Shown here in pieces: positions 1-12,528 of a stretch of DNA of 64,000 bases. The notes under the pieces are model-generated. The model did not search any database and was not told the origin of the DNA. It saw nothing but the letters and a program-made list of their open reading frames with translations. Source of the stretch: Platerodrilus igneus (lineage: Eukaryota > Arthropoda > Insecta > Coleoptera > Lycidae); NCBI GenBank assembly GCA_036346225.1, contig JARFIW010000453.1, positions 434,001 through 498,000 on the forward strand, given 5' to 3'. The position numbers were made by a program, and so were the translations under genes. Every line of letters begins with the position of its first letter. The first letter of the stretch is position 1.

Positions 1-246
1 CCATATGACCATATGACCACATGACCACATGACCATATGACCACATGACCACATGACCATATGACCATATGACCATATGACCACATGACCATATGACCAT
101 ATGACCACATGACCATGACCATATGACCACATAACCACATGACCATATGACCATATGACCATATGACCACATGACCATATGACCATATGACCACATGACC
201 ACATGACCATATGACCACATGACCACATGACCACATGACCATATGA
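1..246. repeat. 8-bp tandem satellite (ATGACCAT/ATGACCAC)
   Basis: About 30 head-to-tail copies of an 8-bp unit alternating between ATGACCAT and ATGACCAC run from the window edge to about 246. One partial unit breaks the register near 112-120. The array probably continues outside the window. It is simple-sequence DNA with no coding potential, and forms the left arm of a palindrome with the inverted copies at 470-650. Confidence 0.95.
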
Positions 247-248
247 CC

Positions 249-413
249 TAATTGCTTTTAATGAGTTTTCTCATTAAAACCCATTAACACTAATTGCTTT
301 TAATGAGTTTTCTCATTAAAACCCATTAACACTAATTGCTTTTAATGAGTTTTCCATTAAAAACCAAGTGTGGACCTAGGTTTTAATGGAAAAACTCATT
401 AAAAGCAATTAAA
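249..413. repeat. 42-bp tandem repeat with inverted partner (palindrome centre)
   Basis: A 42-bp unit starting TAATTGCTTTTAATGAG occurs at 249-290, at 291-332 and as a partial copy from 333. At 379-410 the same sequence returns as its reverse complement. The arms at about 335-364 and 379-410 can pair around a loop of roughly 14 bases (365-378). Beyond 413 the inverted copy becomes degenerate. Confidence 0.9.
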
Positions 414-469
414 TGGTTTTAATGAAAACTCGATGCTGGTGCTAATGGGTTTTAATGTGAAAACTCTGT

Positions 470-655
470 GAATCGTGTGTCATGTGGTCATGGATGGTCA
501 TGTGGTCGCAGTGTGTCATGTGGTGTGTGGTCATGTGGTCGTGGTCATGTGTCGTCATGTGGTCATGTCGCTGTGGTCATGGTCGCTGTGGTCTGTGTCA
601 TGTGTGTCATGTCGTCATGATGTGGTCATGTGTGCTGTGAGGATGTGGTGGTGAG
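470..655. repeat. Degenerate inverted copy of the 8-bp satellite
   Basis: Repeated GTGGTCAT and GGTCATGT words are the reverse complement of the array at 1-246, but with many small indels. Fidelity falls with distance from the palindrome centre. This is either a decayed inverted duplication or a fold-back artefact of a noisy long read. Confidence 0.8.
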
Positions 656-3600
656 TTATTGGTGAGCATTAGATTTCGAGATGTTCACGTCGGTGTCAAT
701 GCAAGGGCAGATCTGGTGCTCGGCGTCGCTGGTATATGCTGGGGCAGTTGGGTGCGGTGCTGACGATTCAGATGCGTCGATTGCCAGGTTAAATGCTGTA
801 TGATAACTGCTAGTGCTGTGCAGGATGCTGTCGTCGCTGTCGTGGGACCTCGGTGTGGACAGCTGTCGATCTTGAGCGCTGGTCAGAGTGTGATCGGGTT
901 TCGATCCATGTCGAGTTTACGGCCGTGAAGATTGTTCCAGATGGTTTGGTCGATGATGGAATTTGTCGATGCAAGGCTGAAATCACTCGGTTTCGTTCGA
1001 TCGACATGCAATGGTTCGTTCTGTCAGGCACGCTGGTGCTGCTGAACTCGAAGATAAGCCAAGTGATGAGCAGATGAGCAATCTCGGACATCTTTCGGAT
1101 CATATGTGGTGACATGTGCGGGGTAAATGTTTACTGTTGGCGACTGTGTTGTGATGGTTCGATAGGGACGATGTTGATATTCAAAAAGTTCATCAGAGTT
1201 CATGACGGACGTACTGTGCAAACGCGTCATACGGTTGCAGTGCTGTGCAAAGGTGCTGTCTCGGCAAGCGGAGATGCTGCAGGATGCGATCGTCATCGCG
1301 ATCCATCACAGGTTGAAATCGCGGCTAAAGGTTGACAACTCGTTCAGAACGTTCCATCTTCGGCGGATGTGTGAACGGGCAATATGAAGTCGGTGTGTGG
1401 CGTATGACCGTCGTGATCGTGGAAAAGTGATTTGAAAACGTGACAACAAAATAACGTTTATCTGAGACTGAGTCTAACAAGGTTATATATTTTAAGTCGC
1501 CAGCGACCAAATGTGATTTGTTCATGAAACCATTCCATACCGGTTGCTTCGTGCGTGACCGTCGGTGCAATCGGATCGTGAAATGCTAAAGGACTGTTCG
1601 CGTGAAGATTGTTGATTGTTGCGGTGACAATGATAATAAACGTGGAAGGTGATCGCAATGTGAAGATGCGGCGCTCGAAGATGAAGATAAATGTGTCGTC
1701 GTGCTGACACTGCTGCGTCGTGCCGAATCTGGACGTGGGAGATGTCGAGGGTTATAACAAATGAAATGCGAATGTGGTTTAAAATAAAGTTAACACGCAA
1801 CTGTCATGAAATGAATGTGTGTAGAGTATGTACGTTTATGTTTTAAATATAAAGCATGTGTTGATTTTCAGTCACGTGACGGTGCAAATGGTGATGAGTT
1901 TATGCAATGACATGACGTGTTTCAAGCATCGCTTTTTGTTTTTCGGCTGATGCTGATACCTGCTGCTGCTGTCATATGCTGTAAATAAAACGGACGTTGT
2001 ATTAATTCAAATAGCGTACGCTTCACATGAAATATTTTGTTCGTTAAACTACGCACACACACAAATCCCTCGCGATTGACGTATTGTTGTCACGTCGTTT
2101 GATCGGTTTCGTATGAATGTGGCGTGAATTTTCGGATGCTCGAACCATCCGTCGCTGTTTGTTCGTCAGACTGTTGTCTCTTTTCGATTTGTGTCTCTTC
2201 TTTCTGTCGGATCTGACGAGTCTATGTTCTGATCTTTCGCATCGCATTCGTGTTGTATCTTGCGCAGATTCGTGTATGACGCATTCAGTTGAATGTTTGA
2301 TAAACGTTTCATCTCGGTTTACTTCTTCAAAGCTCATCTGGAGATTCTTTCGCCGCTCGTCGATGTTATGTCAAAATGAACAATCAATTCTGTTCGAAAT
2401 ATGTTTGCCCGTCTCTGTTTCGTTGACGTCGATGATGATGGCGTAACGTGGTGATTTCACCGACGTGCGATGGTGTCTCAGGTTAGACTGGCTGGTGTAA
2501 ACTATGATGGCTGGTGGACGGTGAAGATGTTTCGGCCTCGAGTCACTCGGTGCTGGGAGATCTGATCGCTGAGGATCGAGGTCAGGGTTCAGGAACGGTC
2601 TGATTCTAATTTCTGACAAATTTTGATGGACTGACAGGCGTTGCGCTGAAGTCAATGACTCGGATCATCGGCTCTGGGTTCAGTCCAGGCTGATGACGAC
2701 AGCGCTGCTGCTGGTGCGTGACTGCGCTCTCGTGCTGCAATCCGATCGTCCGCGCATTCTGACGGCGATATCCGATATGCGGTTCGGTGGAACATCGTGC
2801 ATCGGTGTTGGGTCGTGATCGAGACAGATCAGACAGGTGAACGATCGTTAAAGATGATTATGCGGTGCTGAGGATTCTGAATCGAGGTCTTCGTGATTCC
2901 GGTTGAAAACCTGAAGTGGATCTTCGATGTAAAACTGCTGTAATTTTGTTTAATAATTCAAAATGGCGTTGATGATATACAGGTAAAACCCGTATTATGA
3001 ACGTCACTTCAGTCGGCTGCGCACGCTGTGGCTGGCACGTCAGTGCGTGTCGTGGTCGTCGAGTGTCGGTATAAATAGATGGTTTCTGTGACGTTACGTG
3101 ATGGCGTCAACCTGGTGATCGTATGTGGCGAATCTCAAGTATCACCGCCATGTTGGTTTGATTATGGTGGTCGTCAAGTGCTGATGTGTGTGTTGCGATA
3201 CGTTCTCTTCGATTGGGAGATGTGCTTTCAGTGTTCAAATTCGCAAGCTCAAAACTGCGTAAATGGTCTGACTACTGACGTGTTGTGTGGATCAGATTCA
3301 ACTGCTGCAATGAAGTATATGGTTTTGAACAATTAAAGGATATGAGTTACGAGATGATGTTGTGCTGCTGCAGTGCGTCATGGCGATGTTCGAATGGCCG
3401 GTGGTGGTTGGTGCAGTGATAAAAGTGTGACGGAGGAGGTTCAAGATGAGGGAGGCAGTGCCATGTATTCTGTGTTGCGCAATTAAGACGTGTTGGAACA
3501 ATGTTTCCCCGTTCGTGCAAAGATGCGAACTGCATCGCTGCGCAAATGTTGTGCTATCGTCTGAACTCTGTTACACGGTTTATGATGTTTCAATACGATG

Positions 3601-4320
3601 TTCTGATAAAACATGTTTTGATAAAGTTTGTTTATTGTTGTTCGCACATCAACTGTATGACGTGCATACTGTTTTAAGGTTTAACAGTGCGTCGGAAATA
3701 ATCGCAATATACTGCATGGTAAAAAGTTGTGATTAAGACTGGTTGACGTGATTGTGGTAAATTGTCTTAAGTCAGGTGCATGCTGTTTACCGTGTTTGTG
3801 CGCGTATTCCAGATGGCTAGGCGAATGGCTGCGTGAAAGTTTGTGTTAGTAAACAACGTTGAGGGTTGTAGCACGCGTTCGTTCTAATCGACAATTCAGT
3901 GTCGCCATGTATCGTGCAGTCGTTGTGAATGCGAGATGTATTTCGTAATCAATGCCGCGTGAAGGTCGTTTGTGGTCGCGATGATCAGAAAGTTGCTTAA
4001 TTTCGTTGAATTGTATGTGTTGAGTACGTTATGGTATCTGAATCTGGTCGCCGTGTGAAGACGTACTCTGATTGCAGTGATCTGGTTTATCTTTGTTGAT
4101 TCTGAATAATGATTAAGATGCACGCAATTTCTAACTGGTATCTGCGGTGGTTGTCGATCTTCGTACTGAGAGAATCCGTTCATGCGGCAAAATGCGTTAT
4201 TTCGACGTGGACATCAATCGACTTTTGCACGTTGTTTAATAAGCTGCGGTCGTTTAGCGGTGACATTCTGATATGTTACAGTTCGGATGTTAAGCTTGCT
4301 ATTGGTTGTTCCATATGACT
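656..4320. other. G+T-skewed, CpG-rich, gene-poor segment
   Basis: No recognisable gene, repeat or RNA. The + strand is visibly richer in G and T than in A and C, and CpG is common, unlike the AT-rich DNA that follows from about 4320. The longest open frames are about 100 codons, occur on both strands, overlap each other and have no recognisable domain, as expected by chance at this composition. It could be decayed satellite-flanking DNA or a non-coding transcribed region. Confidence 0.5.
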
Positions 4321-6599
4321 AATTCATTGCATCTTGCTTTTATGACGTCACTTGACATGAGTTTAACCTGAAAACGACATTTTGGAAAATATTTGTCGTC
4401 TTTCAATGTATAGTTCTTATAACTGCGTATTAGAAGAAGGATAGACTAAAGTTGTTATTTGAAAATTACATACCCCCCTAGTGTTTTACAGATAGAATGC
4501 TGCTATTTCTTTTGAGTTCTTAAGCTGTCTGATAATGAGAAACGGATTTGAGTGACAGTTTATTAAGTTTGAGTAAAGGATTTGCAGCTAAATAATAAGT
4601 GATTTTTCTAATCTAAAATTGAAAACATGTCTACATTAATTTTTATCTATGTTAGTGATGGGTGCTGAATAGTAAAATTCGAAATGACCAATACGACACG
4701 AAGTTATTTTAACTATTTGCAGAAACGCATTCATCCCCTTCAACAACGAAGAGAAATTAGTGTCTGCTTCTTAAACCCTTCTCAACAATACAACGGTACT
4801 TTAAATGATTGACAAATTCTCGTTCGCTTCAAAAATATGAACTGAAGCATATGGTTGGTTGGTTGGGAATTTATTTAATAAAATGTACAAATACTTTAAT
4901 TATTTTTATTGGATTGAATTGGGGCAGTATATTATTGAAAAATAAATAAAGAAATAAAACTGGTACTTGATGTATCAGTGAGCGAAGTATCACTACCAAT
5001 AACTTTGCATATTTCATAAGGCAAACGCGCGGGATTGTAAATCAGAACGCAACAATAAATAAACAAATGGCCGTAGCAGAGAGAAATGATCCAATCTGAG
5101 GAGCTGTAACAACAGCGAAACCGATTATTGGAATTTTCTCTTTACAAAATAACCAACAATTTATATTAATTTTTGTCCACTATGCTCGAATTACTTTTCT
5201 AATGCCAGACAAAATTATTCATTATCAAGTATATTATAGATTAACTACAATCAAAAGTTTTCTATATAAATTCTTGTTAAAGCTCGACTAATGTTACAAG
5301 CTGTCTAGGAGGAAAATTCAGAATGCACGTAATTTGCTAGGGGCGATTAGACTTCGAGGAAATACTTTTCCTTAAAAAATTCACGCGGCTTAATGCGATT
5401 TGAGGTAGTTCTAATAATTCACGACGAGGATCATCTTTGCGATACCCAAAATCAATATTTCTAATAATTCTCTGCAAAAGCGTTGTGAATTACGGGTTGG
5501 GGCTTGCTAATTGATTTTTTAAAAACTAATATTCGTTTAATCTCTTTAAAAAATAATACAATTAACAAACACTGTACTTTATTTATTTATTAATTTACAA
5601 AAATGAATGTTTGGACTCAACAGAGAAGTAGTGTTAGAACTTTAGCTGTACGAACACTTTTACACATTTGTCACATCTAATCGTCCGTTTCTCACGGCTC
5701 CTTTTATATAGACCTGGATCTTACTATTTTACTTTCACTTAGTAGTTTATCAATTGTCAACAAACACTTTTACGAGTCCTTGGTGCCTTTATATATCAAC
5801 CAATTCTATTTATGTAAGATACATAAATATTTCTTAATCTATTCTTGTTACCATTAAGTAGTTTAGTTGGATTCATAACTTGCAATTATCATTTATCTTG
5901 TACCATATGTTGCCCTGAAGATTCAAACATCAATCAGTCATCACTTTATTCCATCTACTTACTATTGCAGTTTAAGAAGGTACTTAAGTTTAAATTTATA
6001 TTTACTTTCGCTTTAACATCAATCTTTGTAAAATAATATATAATGCACCCTCTAAGGCGTACTTTCACATTATTCTTATTTACTACTTGCCACCAACTGG
6101 GCGCTAAGGGTTGATACTTTCCTTTTTACACAAATCTTTACAAAATACAAATATCTTATAAACTAAGCTTTCGAATGTCCTATTCCTAATGCTACTTACT
6201 GAGATATCATAACTCGTGCTTCTCTTAAAAATTTTAAGATCTGAAAGCGTTTGCCGCAATAAATGCACACTAATGTGTTTCCTGAAACCAATTTGTAATT
6301 AATTAATACAGTAATAAATAGTGATACTTACTGCTTTGGTGCATGTTATAAATAACATCACGAATTATTGCTTTGTCACCAAGATCTATTTTGACTACGG
6401 TTTTAGAACGTTATCTTTTTCGTTTAGGACACGTTAGAAGCTCTTTTTAACTGGCTTTAGCTACAATATTGTACACTGTGGTAACGCTTATATTTAAAAT
6501 GGCACCGACGTGCTGAAACATAATTAATACTAGTCAAATTGCACCCTTTTAAGGCATACTTACAAATTCTACCAAATAAATATAAATGTTAAATTAGTT
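4321..6599. other. AT-rich non-coding DNA
   Basis: AT-rich sequence with only short chance frames. I see no transposon protein, tRNA or tandem array. The boundary with the GC-richer block to the left is abrupt. Confidence 0.5.
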
Positions 6600-6614
6600 A
6601 GAACAACAGCTATA

Positions 6615-7070
6615 TTGTGCAAATATAATAAAGAGTCAGCGTCTTATTTTCATAAGATTATTCAAACACATCACAGCCTTCAGTCAATTTATATGCCTGA
6701 AGCGCTATTCAAAACCTTTATTAATCACATCGTTTTAAAAAACTGGATCCTAACACTTCTCTTCAGTGGAAAATATTTCGCAATGACTAATCTATCTACA
6801 CTATCTGAGTTCAAAATTTTTTTTGACAAATCAAGCTAGTTTACTGGAGAGCTTGCAAACCAAATTAGTAAAGATTGTTCTGGAAAAACCTACAGTTCAT
6901 TCGTGAACGTGATCACAATTTATCAAAATGTGATAATTTTCTTTAGATAAGCTCCGAAGACAGATCGGCCAAGGCCATGACCTTAAATGTTTATCTTAAT
7001 TGTTTAAGCGTACTTGAAAGTTCACTTGCAAGACCTGCAAATTCAAACACCGCACATGATTTCATATTGT
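6615..7070 (+). pseudogene. BEL/Pao gag remnant with zinc-knuckle traces
   Basis: Pieces in three frames resemble the DUF1759-type gag of BEL/Pao elements, notably around 6690-6840. They are followed near 6970-7060 by a Cys/His stretch (GHDLKC, then FTCKTC) of the kind found in the double zinc knuckle of these gags. Stops at 6837 and several indels interrupt it. Assignment rests on order and context as much as on residue matches. Confidence 0.5.
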
Positions 7071-7155
7071 CTCTATTCTATCATTACGTTTTACAAAACC
7101 TTCTTCTTCTGATTGCAGCGATTCCTCTGGAACTCCCATATAATTCACGTCCTGC

Positions 7156-7560
7156 TTGATTCAAGAAGCCAATCAAATTTTGTCCGCACTTACCTATGAA
7201 AAATGCAAATGTTTTGAGAATGGCTCTCTTTCTCATATTCCTTCAAGTTGCAATTTGGAACCTCTAGCATGTCATTCTTCGTTCAAAATGAAACTCTCTT
7301 GTTTGGTGTTGAACGAAATCACAGGTACAATTTCTTCTTTCAGGGCAAATAAATATAATTTCAGGATTCCTGATAATGTTTGTTTATCGGATTCCTCCTT
7401 TGATCAACCTGATAAAATCTATTTAATAATTGCCTCTTGTGCTTTTTTTCAGCTTTTGTGCATAAGCCAAATATGATTACGTCCCAACTTTCCAATTTCT
7501 CAAAAGACTTGCTTCTGTTGGATTGTTTCTGGTCCTGTATGTAGCAAAGGAGACACTCAA
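7156..7560 (+). pseudogene. BEL/Pao aspartic protease region remnant
   Basis: The fragment at 7156-7476 contains a LVLNEITGTI-like stretch and then LSDSSFDQPDKIYLIIASC, matching the conserved Pao segment 'LADPxF..P..IDLLIGADxFF' that lies between protease and RT. A second piece at 7480-7560, in another frame, reads like 'LGWIVSGP', the next conserved motif. The catalytic DSG was not seen. The gene is broken by at least one frameshift. Confidence 0.55.
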
Positions 7561-7894
7561 GTACAGTGCCATCTTTCAAGTGTTTTCAACACATCAGAAC
7601 AATTAATTTGTTTTGGAACTCCAGGGTTACCCAAAGACTAGAATTCTTTCTAGGAAGAAAAATAATTGTGAACAACATTAAGTCAAAAATACATATAGAG
7701 ATTTAGATAGTAGATTTGTTGTCTCTGTTTACTTCAAATAGCTTATTGAAGACTCCATCACTGTAGCACAGAAAAATTTTCATCGTTGGAGCGGCGTTTT
7801 CAAGCCATTGCAGAACTTTCAAATCATTATAAACTTTCATAATTGAATATATAGAACCAGGTAAGATGTCTGTATCCCATCGCACTCCAGAAGA

Positions 7895-8548
7895 GATTTT
7901 ATACTATTTACCCCGTGGTGGAGTGTTGAAAGAAGAGTCTGGCAACAAAACTGATAGTATTATTCAAAGGTTCTCAAACAACTTCAACAGGTGCTTCTCT
8001 TAAAAGTACTCATTTGATAGGTCCGGTAATCCAGGAAGATTTCTTCTCTATTCTTGTTCAATTTCGGAAATATTGTTATACTTTTGTTGCCAAGATAGAG
8101 AAAATGTATAGGCAGGTTAAAATAGAACCTTCACAACGATCAATGCAAGAATTTTATGGCAATTTTTACCAACTGACCAAATTAAATTATATGATCTTAA
8201 TACTGTCATCCACGGCACCGTGTCTATCTCTTTTTAAGACATTTGTAATCTCTTTTAATTAGGTATCTATTGCGAGAACTCTCACCCGGAATTTTTCAAA
8301 TGATCAAAAAAAGCTTCTATGTGGACGACTTGCTCACGGGTGTAAACACCTTGGACCGACCCTGTGATGTTAGTTTTCAATTTTACAGTATGTTGGATTC
8401 TGATGGAATCAAGTTACATAAGTGGATTTCAAATGATCATCCGACTCTAAACAACGTTCCAGAATCCGATTTACATCCTGCCACACTTAGGTTTGTATTA
8501 TATGATCATACCCAACACCTTAGGTTTCAATTGGTTTTTGCCTACTGA
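7895..8548 (+). pseudogene. BEL/Pao reverse transcriptase remnant
   Basis: From 7895 the frame reads YYLPRGGVLKEES, the Pao pre-RT motif. The piece at 8014-8262 carries the 'IEKMYRQVKIEPSQR' motif typical of Pao RT. The piece at 8270-8548 carries FYVDDLLTG, the RT active site (YVDD at about 8318-8329). The segments lie in different frames with stops between them. The enzyme copied element RNA into DNA. This copy cannot be functional. Confidence 0.8.
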
Positions 8549-9400
8549 CCATTTAAAAATTTCACTTTCACTTCTAGGTTCATGTGTCGCAAAGGTTAGC
8601 AAAAGAATAATTCTTTCTAGTGTTTCCCAAATTTTTGACCTACTAGGTCTTCATACACTTTGCACTATAAGTGCAAGAACTCTTCTGCAGCAGCTGTGGT
8701 TATAAAAGTTGTTTCAGAACTATCCAGTTCAACCAGAAATCAGTCCCTATGGACTAATTAACACAATAAACTTATGAATCTTAACGATTTAAGCATTTCT
8801 CGCCCTATGTTCAAGCTCTATTGGTATTCAGCTTCATGGTTTTTACAATGCTTCAATTCGTGGTTACGGTTCTTGCATATATCTTCGCTCCATGGATAGG
8901 GCCAACCACCTTCAAGCTCATTTATTATGTGCAAAATCAATAGTTGCTCCCCTTAAACCAATAAATGAGCCAAAACTCGAATTTTTTAAAGCATTGCCTT
9001 TTACTAAGCTTGCAAATCAAGTTCTGAAGCTTGATGTTAAAGAATATCAAATTGTGTCTTCTGGTCTGATTCCACAATATTCTGGAATGGTTGAAGAGTA
9101 ATCCAAACCTGTAACCTGTTAAAAACCTATGTTTGCAATAGAGTTGCAGATATTCAGTAATTGTTACTAGACGTAAAGTGTCATCACATTCCCACCAAAT
9201 CAAACCCCGCCGACTTATTACCTCGCGTAACCACTTCCCACCATCGTTGAAAATTTCCTATCTTTGGTGGCGTGACACATCCTTGTTTATTGAAGAGTCT
9301 ACTTTTAGGGAAAAATCTAGTTCTTGTGTCCCAAAGCTGCCAGAACTAAAAAAGCAGCTTCAGTGTTTGTTTATTGTCAAAACTTATTGCGGAACGTGAA
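8493..9400 (+). pseudogene. BEL/Pao RT end, RNase H and pre-integrase remnant
   Basis: Around 8820-9050 the frames read like the Pao RNase H segment: an 'ASIRGYGSCIYLRS' stretch, then LLCAKSIVAPLKP at 8892-9101. At 9178-9360 the sequence resembles the region before integrase that contains 'NPAD..SRG....LK.S.LWW'. Multiple stops and frame changes are present. The integrase catalytic core is not seen downstream. Confidence 0.65.
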
Positions 9401-9540
9401 CATGTTCGTTTATTACACGCTGGTACTTAGTTGTTATTCTCATCTTTATCTGATCGATTTTGGATCACCTCTGGTCGAATTTTGGACATATACTCCAGTG
9501 ATGAAATTATGTTTGGAAGAGGCCATTATTTAAAAAATTT

Positions 9541-10230
9541 CTTTAATTTGATGAATTGCTCCTGGGTATTTTTAAGGTATCGTTACGAAAGATTAAAGTG
9601 GAGGTGACGAAAATTTAAGAAACCCCACAGCTTGGAGAGTTATCCGAAATAACTGTTTCCCGAGTATCGGCATTTTCAAAGAAATTGCTGGGACAAGACG
9701 GTTTGACGCTTTATATCTGACAACTTGTAATCCCTTTCAAGGTAAGTGGTACTTATAAAGTAGTTGTGTATTTCGGTCAATGTTATACGTTTAAATTTTA
9801 TTGTTATGGGGTTCCACGTCTTCTGGGTAAACCAAATTTCTTATAACGCTAGTTTTACCCATAGCAAAGTCTAATCGTTTTTTATAATTTCCCACAGGTT
9901 TGTTATTGTGAACTTGTCGGATTTTGAATTTAGAACTCAAAAATGCAAGGAATTTATTTTAGTATCAACTGTACTTGACTTATCAAGAATACATGTCAAA
10001 CCAAGTTAATGAGATGTAATCATCATTAAAGCCACACTAAGTGTACATTCTAGCAGTTAAATTTTAGCGTGGAAGGAAACGTTACTAGTTGGTGTGCGAG
10101 TTTACAAACAATATGTGTTGCTGTTCTTGTTTATTTTTCTAAAGAACCTGCATTGTACAGTAGCAAAAGCTCTTACCTAACAAAATGTTTGAATGTCAAA
10201 GATTGATCTGTGTAAAATACTAATCAAGCA
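9541..10230. other. Non-coding DNA, possible upstream region of gd-like exon
   Basis: I found no domain, tRNA or repeat here. The last few hundred bases would hold the promoter and 5' UTR of the gene starting at 10231, but I cannot point to a convincing TATA box or initiator. Confidence 0.4.
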
Positions 10231-10461
10231 ATGAAGATAAATATGAATATTTTTTTAACAATTTTGATAGTGAAAATAGTAAGAATCAGATACAGTAGTT
10301 GTCAGCTTATTAAATATCCTAATAATCAGTGTCCAAAGTTTTTTCAATATCGTGAAAATGCCGGGACAGTTATTGGAAGTTTGGAATTTCCAAATGACGG
10401 CAGTGGAGAATATGAACTTTCAGTGAATATGTCAATAGCAGCTCCTTCTGTTGAAAATCTG
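10231..10461 (+). CDS. First exon of a serine protease gd-like gene (copy 1)
   Basis: ATG at 10231 opens a frame with a hydrophobic N-terminus typical of a signal peptide (about residues 5-18). It is followed by a Cys-containing segment (CPKFFQYREN, then LEFPNDGSGEYELSVNMS) like the N-terminal GD domain of insect serine protease gd (gastrulation defective) proteins, which act in extracellular protease cascades. The frame meets a splice donor at 10462 (CTG|GTAAAG), giving a 77-codon phase-0 exon. A paralogous exon with the same layout and phase lies at 34658-34870. I did not find the following exons or a trypsin domain nearby, so this may be a gene with a huge repeat-filled intron or a truncated duplicate. 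Confidence 0.55.
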
Positions 10462-10800
10462 GTAAAGTTTTTATTTTTCTATCCTATATGATTATTTTTG
10501 TAAAGACAGCTAAAGTGACACTAAATTATTAAAAAAATATACAGTATCTTGTTACTCACTTCGAATGCTTCACAAAAATAAAAGCGTGATATGCCAAAAC
10601 TTGTTTAAAAAGTTTATTAATGTTTATTTAAATCTAATAGTCATTAAGTGTAATTAATTTGTAATATACGAAACAAGTCAGCTGTATACATTTGGGTCTG
10701 GTTTTATATGAAAGTATTTGGTGTAGTTTATTTCAATATTATTGAATTTCTAGTGCTGTGAATAAAAATATTTCCTTTTATTTGTATTGGAAACGATAAG
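10462..10800. other. Presumed intron start, AT-rich
   Basis: Sequence just downstream of the gd-like donor. It is AT-rich, without a recognisable exon or repeat, up to the truncated LINE. Confidence 0.4.
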
Positions 10801-12528
10801 TTTAAAGTACAAAATCAAAAAAAAGATATAGGAAGATATGAAATAGATTACATTCTTGTTAGACAACAGTTTAGGAATCAAGTAAAAGAATGTAGAAGAA
10901 ACCCAGACGCAGATATAGACACTGACCACAACATCGTAATTATGAAGACCGCAATTAAATTTAAAAATTTGAAAAAAAAAAAACGGAAAAAGGCACTTTG
11001 ACTTTGAAAAACTAAAAGATAAAGATATTCAAGAAAGATTCGAAAAACAGTCAAATGAATTGCTGAAAGATATCAGAAAAATATCTGATACTAAAGAAGT
11101 AGAAACAGAATGGAATAACATTAAATCCAGCTTAGACATGGCGGCCAGAGATATTCTGGGGTATATACAAAAAGAAAATAAGAAACCATGGATACAAAAA
11201 ATATCCTGAATTTAATAGAAGAAAGACGAAAATACAAAAATAAATCAGACGAAACAGAAAAACGGAGGTACAAAGCCATAAAATGGGAAATTATTCGCAA
11301 ATGAAGGAAAGCTAAAGAACAATGGATTGATGAAAAGTGCAAAGAGGTACAAACTAAGATGGAAGTAGGAAAGACAGATGAAGCATACAAACTAATTAGA
11401 ATCAAGTTTAGACATACAAAACCGTATAGCAAAGTTATAAGAGACGCGGGAGGAAACATCATTATAGAAAATGTAGACAAAGTGGGTAGATTGCAAGAAT
11501 ATATTGAGAATTTATATGCAGGCGAGGAACTAACAGCATTAGATCAGGAATCAGATATTAAATATGATGACTTGGGATATCCTATACTTAGAGATGAGTT
11601 TGAATTAGCATTAAACGGTCTGAATAGTGGTAAAGCGCCAGGTACAAATAAGGTGCAAACAGAAACTCTAAGAGCCGCAGGGCAAGCCGCAACAGAACGT
11701 CTTTTTCAACTTATAAGCTATATGAATAAGACAAGCGAAATACCCAAAGATTTCAAACCTAACATCCTAGTAACTACATCAAAAAAGAAAGGCGCAGAAA
11801 GATGTGAAAATTTTCGAACAATAAGTTTGACAGCACAAGTATCAAAAATATTAACTAAAATTGTAAAAAAACGAACGGAAAAACGAGCTAAAGAAATAGT
11901 AGGAGAAGATCAATTTGGGTTTAGGCGAAACAGGGGAACACAGAAGGCTATTTTAGCTCTGAGAGTGATAATGGAGAAAACACTAGAATAAGGGGAAAGC
12001 GTGTATAAAGGGTTTATAGATCTGAAAAAAGCATTAGACAATGTAAAATGAAAAAAAAATATTCGAAATACTCAAAAAGATTGGAATGAGTTATAGGGAT
12101 AGACGAATAGTACATAGCTTATACAAAGAGCAAACAGCAGTAATTGAATTAGAGCAAGAAGTAAACATTAGGAAAAGGGTGAAACAAGAATGTGCCATAT
12201 CCCCATTAATTTTTAACCTGTACATCGAAGAGGCAATGAACACTGTAAAATGCAGGAAGACATTTGGAATTACTATGCAGGAACAAAAAATTGATATGTT
12301 TAGATTTGCAGATGATGTAGCAGTTTTAGCATCTGGCAAGGACTGGTTAGAAGCTGCTCTTAACGAAATGGAAACGGTTCTAACTAAAGTACTAGTATGC
12401 ATGGGGGGGGGGATCAATAACAGGAATAGAAATAGGTAATAAGCACTTATAAGAGGTTAACGATTTCTGCTACTTAGGAAGCCAAATAACGCAAAATGGG
12501 AAAAGTGCTAAAGATATAAAACAAAAGT
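10801..12528 (+). mobile_element. RTE-like LINE copy 1, left part (5'-truncated)
   Basis: A non-LTR retrotransposon entering at the end of its endonuclease domain (DTDHNIVIMK near 10918-10945) and running through the reverse transcriptase. It is interrupted at 12528 by a BEL/Pao insertion and resumes at 18431. Two other copies (35638-40060 and 52534-55064, both minus) confirm the continuity: their sequence across the break is uninterrupted. The 3' end carries a GAT/TGA-type short repeat tail, a feature of the RTE clade. 5' truncation is the usual outcome of target-primed reverse transcription. Confidence 0.85.
11359..12439 (+). pseudogene. LINE reverse transcriptase (copy 1), broken
   Basis: Two frames make up the RT. 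At 11359-11991 there is the fingers/palm start (ALNGLNSGKAPGTNKVQTE; then FRTISL and GFRRNRGTQKAI). At 12086-12439 there is MSYRDRRIVHSLYKEQ, then the catalytic motif FRFADDVAVLAS. A stop and indels near 11990-12085 separate them, and the C-terminal part is displaced past 18430 by the BEL insertion. A G-run at 12405-12412 marks another likely frame break. RT uses the nicked target to prime cDNA synthesis. This copy is inactive. Confidence 0.85.

Larger units (their letters stand above)
6600..9540 (+). mobile_element. Decayed BEL/Pao LTR retrotransposon (BEL-1)
   Basis: Successive fragments on the + strand resemble, in order, a BEL/Pao gag, zinc knuckle, aspartic protease, reverse transcriptase, RNase H and the start of the region before integrase. 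Every domain is interrupted by stops and frameshifts, so the copy is old and dead. No LTR could be recognised at either end and the integrase core is missing, so the right side seems truncated near 9540. A gd-like exon follows on the same strand. It differs from the second BEL element at 12529-18430 and is much more decayed. Confidence 0.75.

Noticed and set aside
1..246. CRISPR-like array
   Set aside because: The unit is 8 bp with no spacers. It is a satellite in a eukaryotic setting.
810..4318. About twenty open frames of 60-109 codons on both strands
   Set aside because: They overlap each other, have no domain or splice context, and are expected at this GC level.
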